From positions 14,293,094-14,357,093 of the forward strand of contig CM026431.1 of assembly GCA_014871385.1 (NCBI GenBank): a stretch of 64,000 nucleotides of DNA, read 5' to 3'. The notes under the pieces were generated by a model. That model was not told the origin of the DNA and did not search any database. It saw only the letters and a list, made by a program, of their open reading frames with translations. This stretch comes from Ceratodon purpureus (Eukaryota > Streptophyta > Bryopsida > Pseudoditrichales > Ditrichaceae). The stretch's first letter is position 1. Every line of letters begins with the position of its first letter. Below, piece after piece: positions 43,991 to 57,829 of this stretch. A program made the position numbers and the translations under genes.

Positions 43991-45865
43991 ATGTCCGCCC
44001 TGAGCTTGGTCTGCAACCTTGCGTCATTGAATTTCGGCATCACTTCACTCGGGTACACCCACAAATCGTTATGCGCTGTGCAGAGTAGTGGTTCATTCTC
44101 ATCTCTAGCTCATCATCCGCAGCGTTTGCTCCCGCAGCCTTTTAAAGTTACCAAGGAAGGAAGAGCCCAGCGGAGAAGCTCGATCGTTATCAAATACTCG
44201 GCAATGGATACTGATATTCAAGCTGACAGGTGGGCTGAAATCCTCCCATTTGCAATGCATGTCCTTTGATTTGTAGCCCTAAACCAGAATCATGTCTCAT
44301 GAGGCTCAATTTTCTATCAGAAGCCATGCTGGATCTACATTTTGAATACTGAGAATTCCAGAAGTACAGAACAGAATTCCAGATCTTATGGTTGTTGTAT
44401 GGAACTAAGGTCGATGGTGTCTGCACTCCAATCTCTTCATGATATGCTCGCATTCGATGGTTTTTTCAGGCGATTCAGTGGCCGAGTACTAGGGCCAGCA
44501 CCTGCAGACTTTGATTGGTGGGACAAGAAGCTGCTCTCAGGTGCGGTGGTTGTTCCAGAAATCGGCAAACCAGGATACCGCATGTACTACTACGGGCGCG
44601 GCACGGATGAGTGGGCGAAGGGGGTGACGCCCTTCAATGCCTCGCTGCCGACGGGGCGGAACGGCATGGCAGTCAGCGAGGATGGGCTTCAGTTCGAGCG
44701 TTACAAGGGCCACCTCAGCGGGGGTGCCATAATGGACCCTTCTGAGGAGTACGATACCTTTGATGCTGTGCACTTGGGCGTCAGTGATGTTTTTTATGAT
44801 CAGGCCGAGGATATCTGGCGGATGTTCTACTTCGGTGGCGGCTATGACGAGTCCCCACTTCCAACAAATCCTGAGAAGTTGTTCAGGTGCGTACCACATT
44901 GCAACATTAGTTGAATGTTGTGCCGTGCTGTAAATGCTACCGTCTCCGGAGCGAGTTGTGGTGGCTGCCAATTTAGTAGCGGTTGGATAATCCAGTGAGG
45001 CTTGAATCTGAAATGGAAGGTTCTTGCTACCTGTGGCTTAGTGAGGAGTTGGTGCAACCAGAGTTCATGGTGTGTTTCGTGTGATGTGTTTGTCAGGGGG
45101 TTGAGGTTACGGCCTGGTGTGGCTACATCAAAGGATGGGCTTGCTTTCGAAGACAGGGAAGGGCCTATTCTAGAGCTCGGGAAGGAGGGCGCTTGGGACC
45201 GTGTCGGAGTTTCGTGGCCCAGAGTCTTGCGTCCTGAGGGTAAGTAACCCAACCGACCTTCGTAACCATGTCCGGGGTACTCCCAAGCATTGGAAACACG
45301 AAAGCCTGATGTTTGCCCCTTGTCTATGCACACAGGAGATGGAAATGGGAAGTGGCTGCTGACCTATCACACACGAGAGACTGGCGGTCGCAACAATTTT
45401 GGATTTTTTTCTGCAGGGGTGGCAACATCGACAGATGGGAAACATTGGCAGAAGGTGAGCAAAATCTTGTCGACGGGGGAGCCCGGAACATGGGATGAAG
45501 GTGGCGTCTCGGTTCGCCATGTGCTTCGAGTCAATGGCAAGTATGTAATGTTCTATGAAGGGTCAGATTACAAGTTTCAGTTTGCCATTGGTTTGGCAAC
45601 GTCGGACGATGGCCTAGTGTGGGAGAAGGACACAGGAGTTGGACCTGAGCCTGGAGGCCCCATTCTAAAAGCACGAGTCGGTGAGAATGTGTGGGATAAT
45701 GTCATCGTTGGAACACCATACGTGCTGGCAATGGACGACGGGAGCTTCCGAATGTATTACCTGGGAGTTGGTAAACTGGAGGGTGATGAAGCTTCGAAGC
45801 AGGGAATTGGACTGGCAGTTAGCGATGGCCCGAATTACAGGTCCTGGAAGAGGTTCAACGAATGA
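43991..45865 (+). CDS. Five-bladed beta-propeller protein (GH43/GH32-like fold), probably plastid, copy B
   Basis: Same four-exon structure as the gene at 33295: 43991-44229, 44470-44886, 45097-45239, 45336-45865; 442 aa. All splice sites, the transit-peptide-like N-terminus and all five G(V/L)A(T/V)S-x-DG blade motifs are intact, so this copy also looks functional. By eye the only protein difference is Lys248 for Glu248 in the segment ILELGKEGAW. Introns are as similar as exons, which argues for recent duplication or conversion rather than selection on protein alone. The leader differs much more than the gene body, so expression of the two copies may differ. Substrate is unknown. Confidence 0.85.
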
Positions 45866-46361
45866 CTCAACTTATTTGCCCTTCTTTTCCCAGTTGACTT
45901 GTAAAGACTGTTCAGACGATAGGAGTGATGTTACGAGACTTGTAGCTTCCCCCTTTTTTCAGAACGATGGGAAGGAGAGCAGGGATTTGCAAATCCGGGT
46001 TGATTACTGGTGAATGCCATAAATATGTGAACAGTGTACAGATTTTAATATGTGATTTTGAGCTGTAGTTGAGCTTTGTGCTTGATATCACCAGCAGCTT
46101 ATATCGTAGTCGGGCTTCATTGCAATAGCTTCATTTTTGGGTTTATTCGATGGCCGTATTTGAAAGTTCGGATTGTGAAAGTCCTTCACCTGTTGTCTTT
46201 TTGGACTTAATAAGGTTGCGCGGTTTGGATATTCATGTGTTCGGAGCCTGAGTTGAAGGAATCATGTTTTGCAGTGAGCACGTGGACTCTGTGCCTTCAT
46301 CAAACATCGTATAATCTAAATGAATGAAAATTGGAACTGAGGAAGTACTCAATGTCCGATT

Positions 46362-47631
46362 AAATTGGGAGCCACGTTGTTTTCCTGAATGACCGAGTTC
46401 AAGATACATTTGTTTCAATTCATGTTTGTTTGCTGACTAGGTCACAAGAACTTCATGGACTCTACTAATCATAGGTTAATCAAACATCTTCATGATCTCA
46501 TGTACAAGCCTAGTTTGTGTGAGAACTACTGTTCTATCTTGATGGACGAGTCAATTCATCATTGCTGTTTGAAAGATCTTCTGACTCCTATGTTGAACGG
46601 GTACTGTAGTAGAAATTTTATGCATCACTTAGAGTGAGGTGCACAAATGCATAGCGTATTGGATACTTGAGAGTGATGGTTGTGGACTCAAGAGGAATTT
46701 CCGATCTCGAACTTAAGTTCGATATCGCTCAAGTAGTTTCACAATTGGGCTCCTCCATACATTGAGATCCTTCCCCATTGCCTTTGCAAGCTGGACTGAC
46801 TCTCTCCTGAATGCGGATCACCATCCAATTGGGCGACATGAACAAGGCAAACCCAGCCTACTAACACAACTTGCAATGGTTGCATCTGGCCGTTACTGAG
46901 GTGCAGCTGCTCCCCTCTTAATTTTTGGCTCTAGCAACTCCATTAATGTGTTTGGAAGACCCTTGTCAGGATTTCAAATTGTAATCCGCATGGAAAGATC
47001 TTGTACAAGTGAATTTGCGAACACTAATTTTATGTATGTCTTCAATGGTGCACAGGAAGTGTTTGGATTTTTCTTCTAAATTCTGAGCCTGACAACATTT
47101 TAGTCTTCCATACAACAAACGTAATTCACGTCTATGAGGGAAACCTCTCACCAACAATGTATTGTTTCAGTGAGGTTTTGCAAATAGTTGTTGGAAGTGA
47201 AGACTTAAGGGAACACATTCGAAAAGAGCTCAATGCAAAGGGATCAATCATTAAGGGTTTCAAAATCAAAACACTTTTATTCAGCAGTGCGAGTGTAAAT
47301 AATCTCTTTACCGAGTAATATTATGTCTTAAGTACATCGGAAATAGAGTCTCACAAATAAGAATGCAGGGTGCCTACCGTAATCATAATATTCAAACACA
47401 CAAGATTGTGAATCTTCAGATTAAACTGTTTTAGCCCAGCACAAAAGCTACCCTGGAGCAAGAACAGTCAGAGGAATCCTGTTAAGTTTACCCAACTCTG
47501 AGAATGAATCGACCAAATCTAAAATAAAATACAGTTTTCAGATGTAACTGACCGGAACCACCTGGTTCATTCACTTCCGTCTGGAAGCACAGGTTAACCC
47601 GGCCGTATTTTCTTTGTTACACCAACCTATA
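46362..47631. other. Spacer between copy B and the START gene
   Basis: No gene recognised. The right end (about 47300-47631) is likely 3' UTR of the reverse-strand START gene. Confidence 0.35.
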
Positions 47632-49818
47632 CTACAACCTTCGACCAGCTCTACCTAAACGCTTTGCAACTCCAAAAACAAGAAACTTGCCCACGGCACC
47701 TTTGTCAATGCCACAGGCCAGAGCAACAGCACCACCTATTACAATCCATTTCAAGTAACCCTTATTCTCCTGGTGCTCTCGCTCCTTTCCATCAATTACT
47801 TCGTAAGTGGTTTCAGGTTCAGCAGATTTGGAATGCTGCTCAGGGTTGTTGAGGAGATGGGGTGGTACTTTGGTCATGATATGAGCCGAACGTGCTGATG
47901 GTGAGAGAGGCTTGTTTGTTCCCCGCTCCGCCTTGTATTTCCTGATCCCAGGTTCCATCTTCTTCACACATCCCCACATGCCTTGACGAACTCCAAGTTT
48001 TGCCAAGTCTTTCTGGATGCCCATTTCTTCGTGGTGGAACAACAGGACTTCGCATGCAGTCATTTGTCCGTCGCCCTTTGCTGATTCAACTGCAACCAAT
48101 ACCCAAATCAAATTCAGCAACTATCTCCAAGGCTCAGTTAAACCTTTCCCATGCTCACAATTAGGGAGTAAGATCTTTATCCCTGGCGTTATATTATTAA
48201 CACATGATCGTCGAACTCATCTTGTGTAAGTATCCCAACCACGAAACTTAGTTTCTCAAGGGTAATGCATATTGCAAACATGATTTAAACCTTGGAACAA
48301 TACAGCGTCCAGAGCAAACCTTACATGATCTATATACAATGACGAGTCAAATGATGTTTATAAAGATATACCTGCTCGTACCCGCCAGCTCGAAAAATAA
48401 ACATCCACCCTTCTTGGGGAATGTCGCCTGGGAATCGAGTTGTACTGCGCACCCTGCAATCAAACATGAAAAGTCTCATTAACTATGCTCTCAAAAAGGA
48501 TTTCAAAAACATCAGTAAAAACTTGACTTGTTCGTGGAGAATAATCAAGGAAAAAATCAAGTATTTTAGAAGCATCTGCGAAATCAGAAACGTTACCTGG
48601 GTGATGCAGTAAAAAGTTCTATTGGACTCCCAAATGCGTCGGCCGATGATATACTCTCGGTCTTTGCAGAAGAAAGGATACTGACATCCACATCCAGATT
48701 CAAAATCAACAATCCCTTCATGAAAAAAAATTATGTTTTCTAAGTGCAAGCCAGTAGTGAGCTCCCTGAAGACTGTATCCATAATGTCAACTCATATATG
48801 ATACATGATCAAGTCAATCCCAAGAATATGATACAAGTAAAGGAGAACATATTTCAGTACAGATAGGGCATGTCAAAAGTACGTACCTTCCTCACCCATT
48901 GCCCTATCGTAGAACCAGTTTCTTCACACTCCTCCCAAGTTTTTGTAAAGATCAGCATGTCATCCCAGTGTTCTCTAAACTCGTCGTCCCAGAAGAAATC
49001 CCGCACCAATTCAGGCGTCATATCCTCGAACACAGTTCGACTCCGATATTCAGTTGGTCCCATCTGAAAAATTCATAAGAAATCATACTGAGTATGTGAA
49101 TAAGTCAGAGGACATACTGAAATACCCAACCGCTCGAACAACAGCCTATATACACCAAATGCTCACCTCAGGCTCACGGCGCCATGCTTGATAGGCCATG
49201 CCAGGAACAGATTTTTCCATCAAAGGCTGCCAGGTAGGACCTCCGTCTGTGCAGTCCAGCATCTTCATGAACCGAGCTAAATCCTCAACTGTCACCACCT
49301 CCTTCTTAGTCTCCTCCTTAACGACGAGCGCACTGCACATCAACAAACCTTCCATTGAGTAAATGGCGAGTACTCTCAAGACACCAGATATTAAAAAGAT
49401 TAATATAGTTTATCAGGACCAAAACAACAACAATAATAATACCGTAAATCATATGCATCACTCACCTCGGTACTGCAACAGCATCAGAGTGCAAAATTAT
49501 GACTTCCGCAGGCGGCCACATCCACGCACTAAACTTCTTCCATGCCTCCTTCCACATAGGAAAAGACGACACTGCCATCACAGCCAGCCAGAAACGACGT
49601 GCTCCAAATCCTGGAGGAGTTCCCCATACTAGCCGGGGACGACTTCTTATGCCCATTAAGAAAAGACTAACCCATTGAGGTTTCCACGACCAACCAACTA
49701 CAAGACCAACTGTAATGGCCACCCAGATAGGCACCATGCAAAACATCAAATCTGCAGCTGTTTCCATCACCACAGGCTTGCCCCATAAGGAATAATTTAC
49801 TTTGCCTGTAGGGTCCAT
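47632..49818 (-). CDS. Membrane-anchored START-domain lipid-transfer-like protein
   Basis: Six coding exons on the reverse strand (49818-49466, 49332-49167, 49063-48887, 48680-48597, 48453-48372, 48089-47632) with GT-AG junctions in phase give 439 aa. The N-terminus has a hydrophobic segment (LMFCMVPIWVAITVGLVVGW, about 24-43) and a second weaker one. The START domain spans about 125-350, with recognisable plant motifs WDDEFREHWD, REYIIGRRIWE, YFSSW, ESAKGDGQ, CEVLLFHHEEMGI and KLGVRQGMWG. A C-terminal hydrophobic helix (IVIGGAVALACGID) is followed by a basic tail. It resembles Arabidopsis At3g23080/At4g14500-type proteins (polyketide cyclase/lipid transport superfamily). The family binds a lipid in the START cavity; the ligand is not known here. 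ATG 49818 is the first in the exon after an AG acceptor. Confidence 0.92.
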
Positions 49819-50240
49819 CTTTCTGAACAAAATTCCTATAAAAACTGAATCACACCCAAGCGGATGCTCCTGTGAAGTCAACCTGATACAATAAGAGAGA
49901 ACACATCAGCCCAATGTATTATGCAATCCGAATATGCTAGAGATGCATTCGCATCGACAAATTCATACACTGAGCAGGAAGTTAGGTGGTTTTACCTCAG
50001 TCAGAAAACCTTGAGGCACGATCCGGCAGTTGTTTGTCACACTTTGTGTCAAAAAAATCCCTGTGGACGGTTTCTTCTTTTCAATCCTCTTCACCCTGTA
50101 GTGCCAGGAAAAAAAGTTGAAATCAATGTTTCTGGAAACCAGTCTTCGAAACGGACAAAACCGCTCAAGCGCCAAAACCGAATCATGTCTTGGAAGACGC
50201 AGAAGACTACAGAGTTTGTGAGACTACAGAGTTCCTCACG
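49819..50240 (-). other. Probable 5' UTR exon and intron of the START gene
   Basis: On the reverse strand a donor GAG|GTAAAA at about 49998/49997 and an acceptor GTATCAG at about 49883 bound a ~115-bp intron upstream of the ATG. The upstream exon would lie at about 49998-50240. Its start is not defined. Confidence 0.35.
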
Positions 50241-53200
50241 CTCAAATTAACACGAGGAAAAACCTTCGATACATACACTGATTATGAATATCCTCAAACG
50301 GCACAAAGACAACAGTGCTTAAAGCAAGAAAGGACATGAAATACACGAGAAGGAACAAATAGAGACAGAGAGATGTCAGCTATTCAATTTCTCAAGACCG
50401 AAACTCAAAACTACAATTCTCTCCCATCACTCAAAAACTTGTCACGACCTCATGTATCCCTTACGTTCAAATGCAGTCGAGAACCAAGAAAAACCACGCA
50501 ATCCGCCCTATGTCAAAAATCATTTTCTCAAAATGAAATAAGAAGATGAACACCTTTATGTTTCTGAAATGCACATCCAGCAAAATTGACTCAATCGACT
50601 TCCTAACAAAGATGATCACAATGAAACCACGAAACACATCTCCAACTCGATCATTTCAACGCTTCCAGACAACACCAATGCCGCAAAACATAACGACATA
50701 ATCACAAACAAACCCGCTCTGTTGGTGGAAGAACCTACATGAGACGAAAAATTAATCCCCTTCGCAGGTTACCGAGACTGCAACATCGGAATTCAGACTC
50801 GAACCCAAAAGTACGCTCTCATGTAAAACGTCATCCCAAATGATCATTCCAAAACCTTACACATCATCCCCGTGTACAGCGACTCCAAAAACAACACATT
50901 TTCTGTCTACGCCTTTCCCTGAGCTACAAAACCGGGCTCCTCATGAACACCACAAGAAACCCCAGTTTCAGCAGCCAAGAAACACTGATGTGAATTTCCT
51001 GGGACTACAATCCGTGAAATATTTCGTCTTGGAACAAAAACAGGGACGGTATTGTAATCTCTCCCATGCCACCACCAGACCAGGTCTCTCCTTATATACA
51101 GAACACCTCTCCTGCCGAGACATCCGGTCCATTCCGAGACAAACCAGGCACTCAAATGTAGACCATCGGCATGGTACCCTCAGAAGAAATGAACTCTCCT
51201 GCTCAGTCCAATCCTTCGCACACTAAAAACCAAAATTTTCAAACTAGTCGGCAATCGCACTCTCTAGGGTAAACTCCATCCTCTACAACGGTGCTGTAGC
51301 AAACCTCACCGCCATAGTTGAACAAAATTCTCTTCTCTTCTCTTCTTCAAACCCGTCAAACTTCAACCAACTGTACATCCAAGCCGCCACAAAACCAATC
51401 TCACGAACCAACTAACTCAACCCTCACATGAGCCTACAGTAACCTGCACCCCACACAAGCATCATCCCTAAATGACTACGCTTCTCCTAAACCTCTCCAA
51501 CCAAAAGGATCCAATTTGATCTTATGCACCCAAGTGGCAACCCACCTAGCTCGCCAGCAAAACTCGCTCCGGACGCCACCGACCGTGAATCTCTCCCGAA
51601 AACTCCCAGTTTTGCCCAGTTTTGCCGACTCGTTCTGACCAGTTTCGGAGAGCACGATCATGCTCCTCCCTTCACCCTCCTTGCAACCCACTTGTTTCAA
51701 GCTCCTCCCACACCATCTCACACCATCCCACACTTCTTCCTACCTGGACTAACTCAAAGCTGAGTGTGGATCACCAAACCAGTTTGCTGCAAACAGTGCT
51801 AGCAACTTAATATCCCACTGGGACTCATATACAATATATGCTACCCTTGATACCTTCTCACAAAGATCAAGTACATGATGTTACACATAGACTCAATGTA
51901 AGTTAACACAAAACACCACACCAGGTGTAGTACCCATTATATGATAATATATATATAAGGGTACTAGTGTACTCTACATGACACAGACAAGCATGTAACA
52001 ACTTTAACACCTTCTCTATGTAAGTAAGCCTCTATATAACATACACAAATAGGTGTACTACCACAAATGCATTCTCCTGAAACTAACTAACTTACTGCAC
52101 ACTTGCATAAACTCAAATCTGTGATCAGGTTAAATTCATCACCTGCAAGCTCTGAATCTCTGATCAACTCTCAAACATAGGCTCTATGCAACTACATGTG
52201 GGTTAGCTATGAAGGGAGAGTTCAAGATATGAAACTCCGGGTGAGTGATCAGGTAGCATCCTGTGAAGCGATTTGGAGCAATTTGGGGAAGTTTGGGGCA
52301 GTGTTTGGCCAATTTGTTGAGGTTTGGAGAGCTCTGGGTTTGATCTCGATCGCTAAGTTGCGCTTGCTGAATGCCGTCGCGAGGGGCGGGGATCGGGGGC
52401 CGGATCTAGGGGAGCTCAAGAGATGAAGATCTTTGGGGCGAAGATTTGGGAGATCTATGAAATTGAGGATATTTGGGGCTGCTTTTGTCCTGTTGGTGTC
52501 GTGTTGTGAGATGTTCACTTGGGGTGATTTTCTCCGGGGTGATATGTATAAAGGTGGTGGATTTGGAGGTATTTACTTGTGTGCTTTCTCTTTTTCTCTT
52601 TTCTATTGGTTTTTTTGTTTTTTTGTTTTTTTGTTTTTTTTTTTTTTTTTTGTGAGGGGGCCAAAGTATGAATTTTTGGAGTGGGTGTTACCAAGTCAGA
52701 TTATGGGCTTGACATTCTTTTTCTGGAGCATAGAGATACCGATTTTATTTTCAATTTCATTACTGAATTGGGCTGGGCTTTGGATTTTGATATTTTTTTT
52801 TAAATATCTTTGTGCAGGTGGATATGACACAAAATTCAGATTTTTTTGGGGTGAAATTAAAAAATCTTTAAATGTGTTGCAGGTCATAAATGGCATTACA
52901 TTCATGGATAGAAAGAGATTTTTATTTCTTTTCAAGCAAATGGTGATTTTATTCCGCTGCAAAGAGATTTTCACCTCACAACATTTGAGGGTAGTCTTTA
53001 ACTGGATGTCTATGTATACAAAATAGAGATAGCTTGTTTTTATTTGAAACTTTGATTTTGTGAATCTTTTTCACCTTTTTATGCTCTCTATTTGCTTTCT
53101 TTTCCCTTGTAGGCTAATAGCAAGGTCATGTCAAGCTGCCCAACCCAATTTAGCCAATTACATTTAAATGCAGTTGCTAGATGCTAGGCTTTTTTTTTCC

Positions 53201-55910
53201 TCCACCCTCAAATAGTTTCAACCAACTAAAAGTACCACTCCTTGAAATCCCATGAGATTAATTGAAGCTTGTGTTTTTAAGTGTGATAGGGTATAGTTCT
53301 TGTATAAGTCAAACTATATGGACCTACTATATATAGTGATTTTCTTTATTTTAATTAACCATTGGACAAAGAACTTCCACGTCGAGATTGCCTTTCATTT
53401 AGGAATCTTAGAAGAAAGTTATTTCAAAAGCTATATATAATGGCATCGAATCAGATTGGCAAAATGAAGCAAGTAGCCATCAAAGAAAAGGTATGTACAT
53501 GTGTCAGTAAAGGAATGGGTATAAGAACTCACAAAAAGAATAAAGAAATGTTGCTCAATGAATAAATCATCACGTTGATTGTCCAAGAATCTATCTGATA
53601 GCATACAAAGAAGCAATAATAGGAGATTGGTGGAGTCGCTCTATCAAAAACTCCATTTTCATAACATTGAGTTGAAAATTCTTTCTAGTTATTTTTAAAT
53701 GATACATGTTTTTTGCTAAAGGTGTCTAATGATATCTTTGAAGTATATAATCAGACCTCTTCTTTGCTTTATGCATAAATTTCTCAAGTAAAGATTAATA
53801 TGATTGGATTTTTTAAAATACATTAAATTCTTTTTGAATTTTGAAAAAATCCAATATCGAATGAAAATACATGCAATAAAGTTTTATTTTTTGGAAATAA
53901 ATCAATCAATATTTAAACTTGAATGTACAGCAATCATGCCATTTGTGAATGGCAATTGGTCAAAGATGAGGTAAGAATTGCTTCTAGACTATTGGTCATT
54001 CATCATACATTGTCTTAAATACTCTCAAATTCAAAGCACGTCAAAACATACTTCAACATGGAGGGTTTATTTTTTGAAAATAGATCTACAAAGGTTTTGC
54101 AAAGATCCACCATTAAAACCTATAGAAAAAAATCCCACTTATACTATGTGAAATCGTAAACCACCATGTTGTTGCCAAATATACTTAGATTCCATTTCAC
54201 TTTGTTGAACATAAAGGTAACTCCACCAATTTTAGATTTCAGACAATAAATAAATTAATGAATATACTCAGTTCCATTTTTCTACTTGTCATCGTAAATC
54301 AAATATCTTTGATTCATTTTTTCTCTAATGAATAAACACCACAATAAGAGGAAAAAAAACTCAAAAATTGGAAAAACCTTGGTGACTTTCAACAACTTAA
54401 AAAAACTTCCATATTTCAACAAAAAATGTGTGCTCGAACATCAGATAATCAAATAATGAGATGTTTGACTTCCCCAACAAGAAATTCCAAAGGAATAATT
54501 ATCCGGCGTTGTTCTAGAAGGCAACATCTGCCTAGTATAAAAATTCACTTTGTATGTACAAGTATTAATGACGTGTCACCATTTCACTAAACAAGACCTA
54601 TAAAAGAAAAAAAGTACAGTGCAAAGGGGAACAGAACGAAAACTATTATTATTTTTATGATTTTTATTGTTTTTGAGATAGAAAATACTATTTTGGCGAT
54701 GAAGTTCCTAATTGCAGTAATTGTGGAAAAATTCCATTTGCACAATTCTGGCCCCTGGGCCTAATTTTCTGTGAATTCAGGATTTGGGGCACAAGGCCAA
54801 AGATTGAGTAGTCTCATTTGGGTGAAGTCTTTGGCCGTCTGTAATTTCACTGTTTGTGGAGCTCCTTGCTAGGATTTGGGTCTCCTCAAACTTTTATTAT
54901 TTTTATTAATTTTTATTGTTTTGGGAACAAAGGGTGTTAAATCTTCAAATTAGAATTTTTTATTTTTTTAGTTTTTAGTCTTCTCAAGTTTGAGAGGATG
55001 GGTGTGATGAGATGCTGGCCTGTGGATTCTCTTATTGACTGAAGGGTCTCACTTTACTATTTTATGGGTTCTTTCTCATGGCTGAATCTTGGGGGATGAG
55101 TAATTGGGTCAAAGGAAATATGCTTAGTTCCAAGAATCGACACCCTTGCTTGGACGGAAACTAATTTAACCCTTCAAAATCCCTAGTTGATGGTAGATAC
55201 GGTGATGAATGGGTAGTTTTGCCTTTTTATTTTCACGGAAAGATTTAAATTGGAATTCTATTAGTCCATTTAAACCACATTAGCATGAAGTCAATCTTCA
55301 CTTTTTGATCTTAAATTTGTTTGATATGTGAAACTATTCCAAATACATCAAAGTACTATTGTATTCTATTGATAACAATGAGCTTTTTGGACCATTGAGG
55401 GTAAAAAGATCCTTTTAAGAGGTGTAAGTTTTTGTACGTATTCTATGAATCTAAGTAATAACGAAGAAATTACTTTTTCACTTCAACAACTATGTTATTA
55501 GTGCAACGTCCAAAAAAAAGTTGAAGTAAAAATCTTACTGGTTCATATGGCAGCCCACTGTAATTTTGTTTCACAGTGTCTTTCAGCTCCCAGTCAGCTC
55601 CTAGAAATTGTACAAAACCGTGTGCTTTAATCTTGGATTGTCAATTTACTGTACTTTGACAAACATGACTTTAAAAAAAGAATTGGTTTGAAGAATGTAT
55701 CAAGACAAGCACATGATTACATTTAACAGATTATTTAAAAATATTATATTATTCATTATAAAACACCTTATTCTTTTCAATAAGTTAAAACCTTCATTTA
55801 ATTTGTTTAGTGGAGAGTCTTGCCACAATTGCGATGGGGTTTGTCACGCCCAGGACCACAAAAGGAGAGCACACTGCTTGGCATTCAAAGCAAGGGTGCA
55901 GATGCTCTTT
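50241..55910. other. Long intergenic region
   Basis: No convincing gene in 5.6 kb. Part of 50240-51300 may be the START gene promoter. A 197-codon forward frame at 52433-53026 is Phe-rich, comes from a T-rich tract (about 52605-52650) and is judged spurious. The similar words TTATTATTTTTATGATTTTTATTG (about 54645) and TTTTATTATTTTTATTAATT (about 54892) are low-complexity. The rest is AT-rich. Confidence 0.35.
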
Positions 55911-56191
55911 GGGCCAGTTCAGACTATGCCCAAGTTGAGAGGACGACCGTCACTTTTCTCGACTAAATTTTGTAGAGAGGCTATGCCCAATAAAAGAAAA
56001 AAATTGGTCTCTCAACCAAAATTTGGATTGAGCATTTTGCCTTGGCACCATATCTTCCTAAAAGTATTGCTACCTAGGCTCTTTTGGAGGCAACGTCCTT
56101 TGAACCTCTGCCCTAGTGTGAAGGCCATTCAGTATTTCATTGGTCCAAACCAACAGCCTCTCAAAGTTTGGGCATAGTATGAACCGGCCCC
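55911..56191. mobile_element. Foldback (MITE-like) element 1
   Basis: The left tip GGGCCAGTTCAGACTATGCC (55911 onward) pairs with the right tip, whose complement reads GGGCCGGTTCATACTATGCC. Similarity continues inward through CCAA-GAGAGG for about 40 bp. Length is about 280 bp. There is no coding capacity and no clear target duplication. It is a non-autonomous DNA transposon, perhaps hAT or PIF/Harbinger-like by tip composition; the superfamily is unsure. Confidence 0.6.
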
Positions 56192-56240
56192 TATATTACC
56201 CTCCCTCACAACTTGTGAAATCTTGCAACAAACTCCATAG

Positions 56241-56417
56241 TAGGCTGGTTCACACATGGTGCTGGCAAAGGCGGGGATATTACTTTAGAGTAGGTCTCCT
56301 GATGAATTTGTAAGTTAAAAGCCATGTGAACTTGGCAAGGAGACCTATAAATTCAGCAGAAGGCCTACTCCGAAATTACCTCCCTACGCCTGCTGGCAAG
56401 ATGTGTGAACCAGCCCA
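56241..56417. mobile_element. Foldback (MITE-like) element 2
   Basis: Arms of about 70 bp pair across 177 bp: left GGCTGGTTCACACAT and, inward, GGAGTAGG/AGAGTAGG and CTGATGAATTT blocks, versus the complement of the right arm ending GTGTGAACCAGCCCA. Tip sequence GG(G)CTGGTTCA resembles element 1 only 50 bp away. It may form a hairpin transcript. Confidence 0.65.
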
Positions 56418-57829
56418 GTGACTCAGCCCACCTGGATGACTAAAATCCATGGATATTTACAAATGCATGACGAAGCAACACACTTGTCCGAGGCCACAGC
56501 AAAAAGCACTCCGACAAGCAGTAAAGGCCACAAAAATATACACAGTCACTCCCTAGCATTTAATATTCTGCCTTTGAGTGGCTTCGAGTAGAAATGCTTT
56601 CTGAAGCAGCCAATCTTTGCAAAATGGTTTGCAACTTTGCATGTCCATGGCTCTCCAACTCAACGTCTCAAACAGCTCACTCGCAAGTCAAGTCAGTGGC
56701 CAGCCTGAGAGCAATGTGCAGCCAAGCTACTACAACTGTTGTGTGCCTTTCATTGAAATGGTCCCACTCTAATTTGCCTGCCCACTTGGTGTATGGGCTT
56801 CCACTGGAGTGTCTCTCTCTCTGCCGTTGGATTGTGTGGTTTGGGTTCGAATTTTGACGATTCAGAAGCATGGTTTTGACGTTTCATGAACTTGGACATG
56901 AACTGTGGATGGCAACATGAGGTTTAAATATATCATGGTTAGCCAGTGAATTTTGAGGAGTTCAACGGAGCAGAATAGTTTTGGGTACCTGGCATGGTTT
57001 CGGATATTTGCAGCAGTGGATGGAATCTATGAGAAGGGTGTTAGAAACTCATTGCCATAGTGGTCTTGCTTAATTTCGAAGTCTAAGGTCAAGACTGCAA
57101 AAAAGGTTGTTGAACTATCAGACAACAGAATCAACAGATTCAAAATAGTGTAGTTAGGAAGAAGGCAATAATCCAGCAACACTATGGCAGTAACAATGAA
57201 ATAGGGTGGATCGATGAGAAAAAATTCTCATGTACTGTTGCAGTAGGAAACGTTTCTATAATATTGTGCAAAAAAATTAAAAATGAGAGGACCCTGATGT
57301 GCTTAGACATGCCCTTTTCAGGCATTGATAATGTAGTACCAACTTGGCTTATATCTCACAGGTACTAATTACAAACGCACGGTTACTTCCAGGCTACCGC
57401 CACCGATTTGGTGTGCAGAAGTGTTTTTCTGTCATGAAGTTACGTGTAGGTTGAATAGTATTGATTTCCAATGCGAATAAAGTACTCCCCAGAAGTCCAG
57501 AACTAGTGTTTCCATTCTCTTGACCAGCGGCTAACCCGCTTGGCATTGTACTATTCTTTTGCAACGAGTAATAAAATTCTCTCGTTTGTGTCAAAGAAAA
57601 AAGTACTCCCAAGAAAGCTAAAAATCGGTCCGACTATCTGGGATATTTTCACTAGACATGTGTTCACTTCGTAGACGATCCGGAGTGAATTCGACAAGAC
57701 ATTCAAGCTACCCAAACTTGCCGGACTGAAGGACGCCAGCTTTGCGAACTGCAAAACTTTCATGCTAGAGCTTGATCTTGTCCAGGGCCTCTTGGATCCA
57801 AACTCTTCCCCGTGCTGGCAGATAGATTG
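56418..57829. other. Spacer right of the foldback elements
   Basis: No gene recognised. The last few hundred bases may be 3' UTR of the small reverse-strand gene. Confidence 0.3.

Larger units (their letters stand above)
42598..46361 (+). repeat. Segmental duplication, copy B
   Basis: Direct copy of 31759-35665. The left part (42598 to about 43865) is diverged and shorter than in copy A. From about 43878 to 46361 it is nearly identical. The right edge is abrupt at 46361. Confidence 0.95.

Noticed and set aside
52433-53026. 197-codon forward frame
   Set aside because: Phe-rich translation of a T-rich tract with no domain; typical of low-complexity artefacts.
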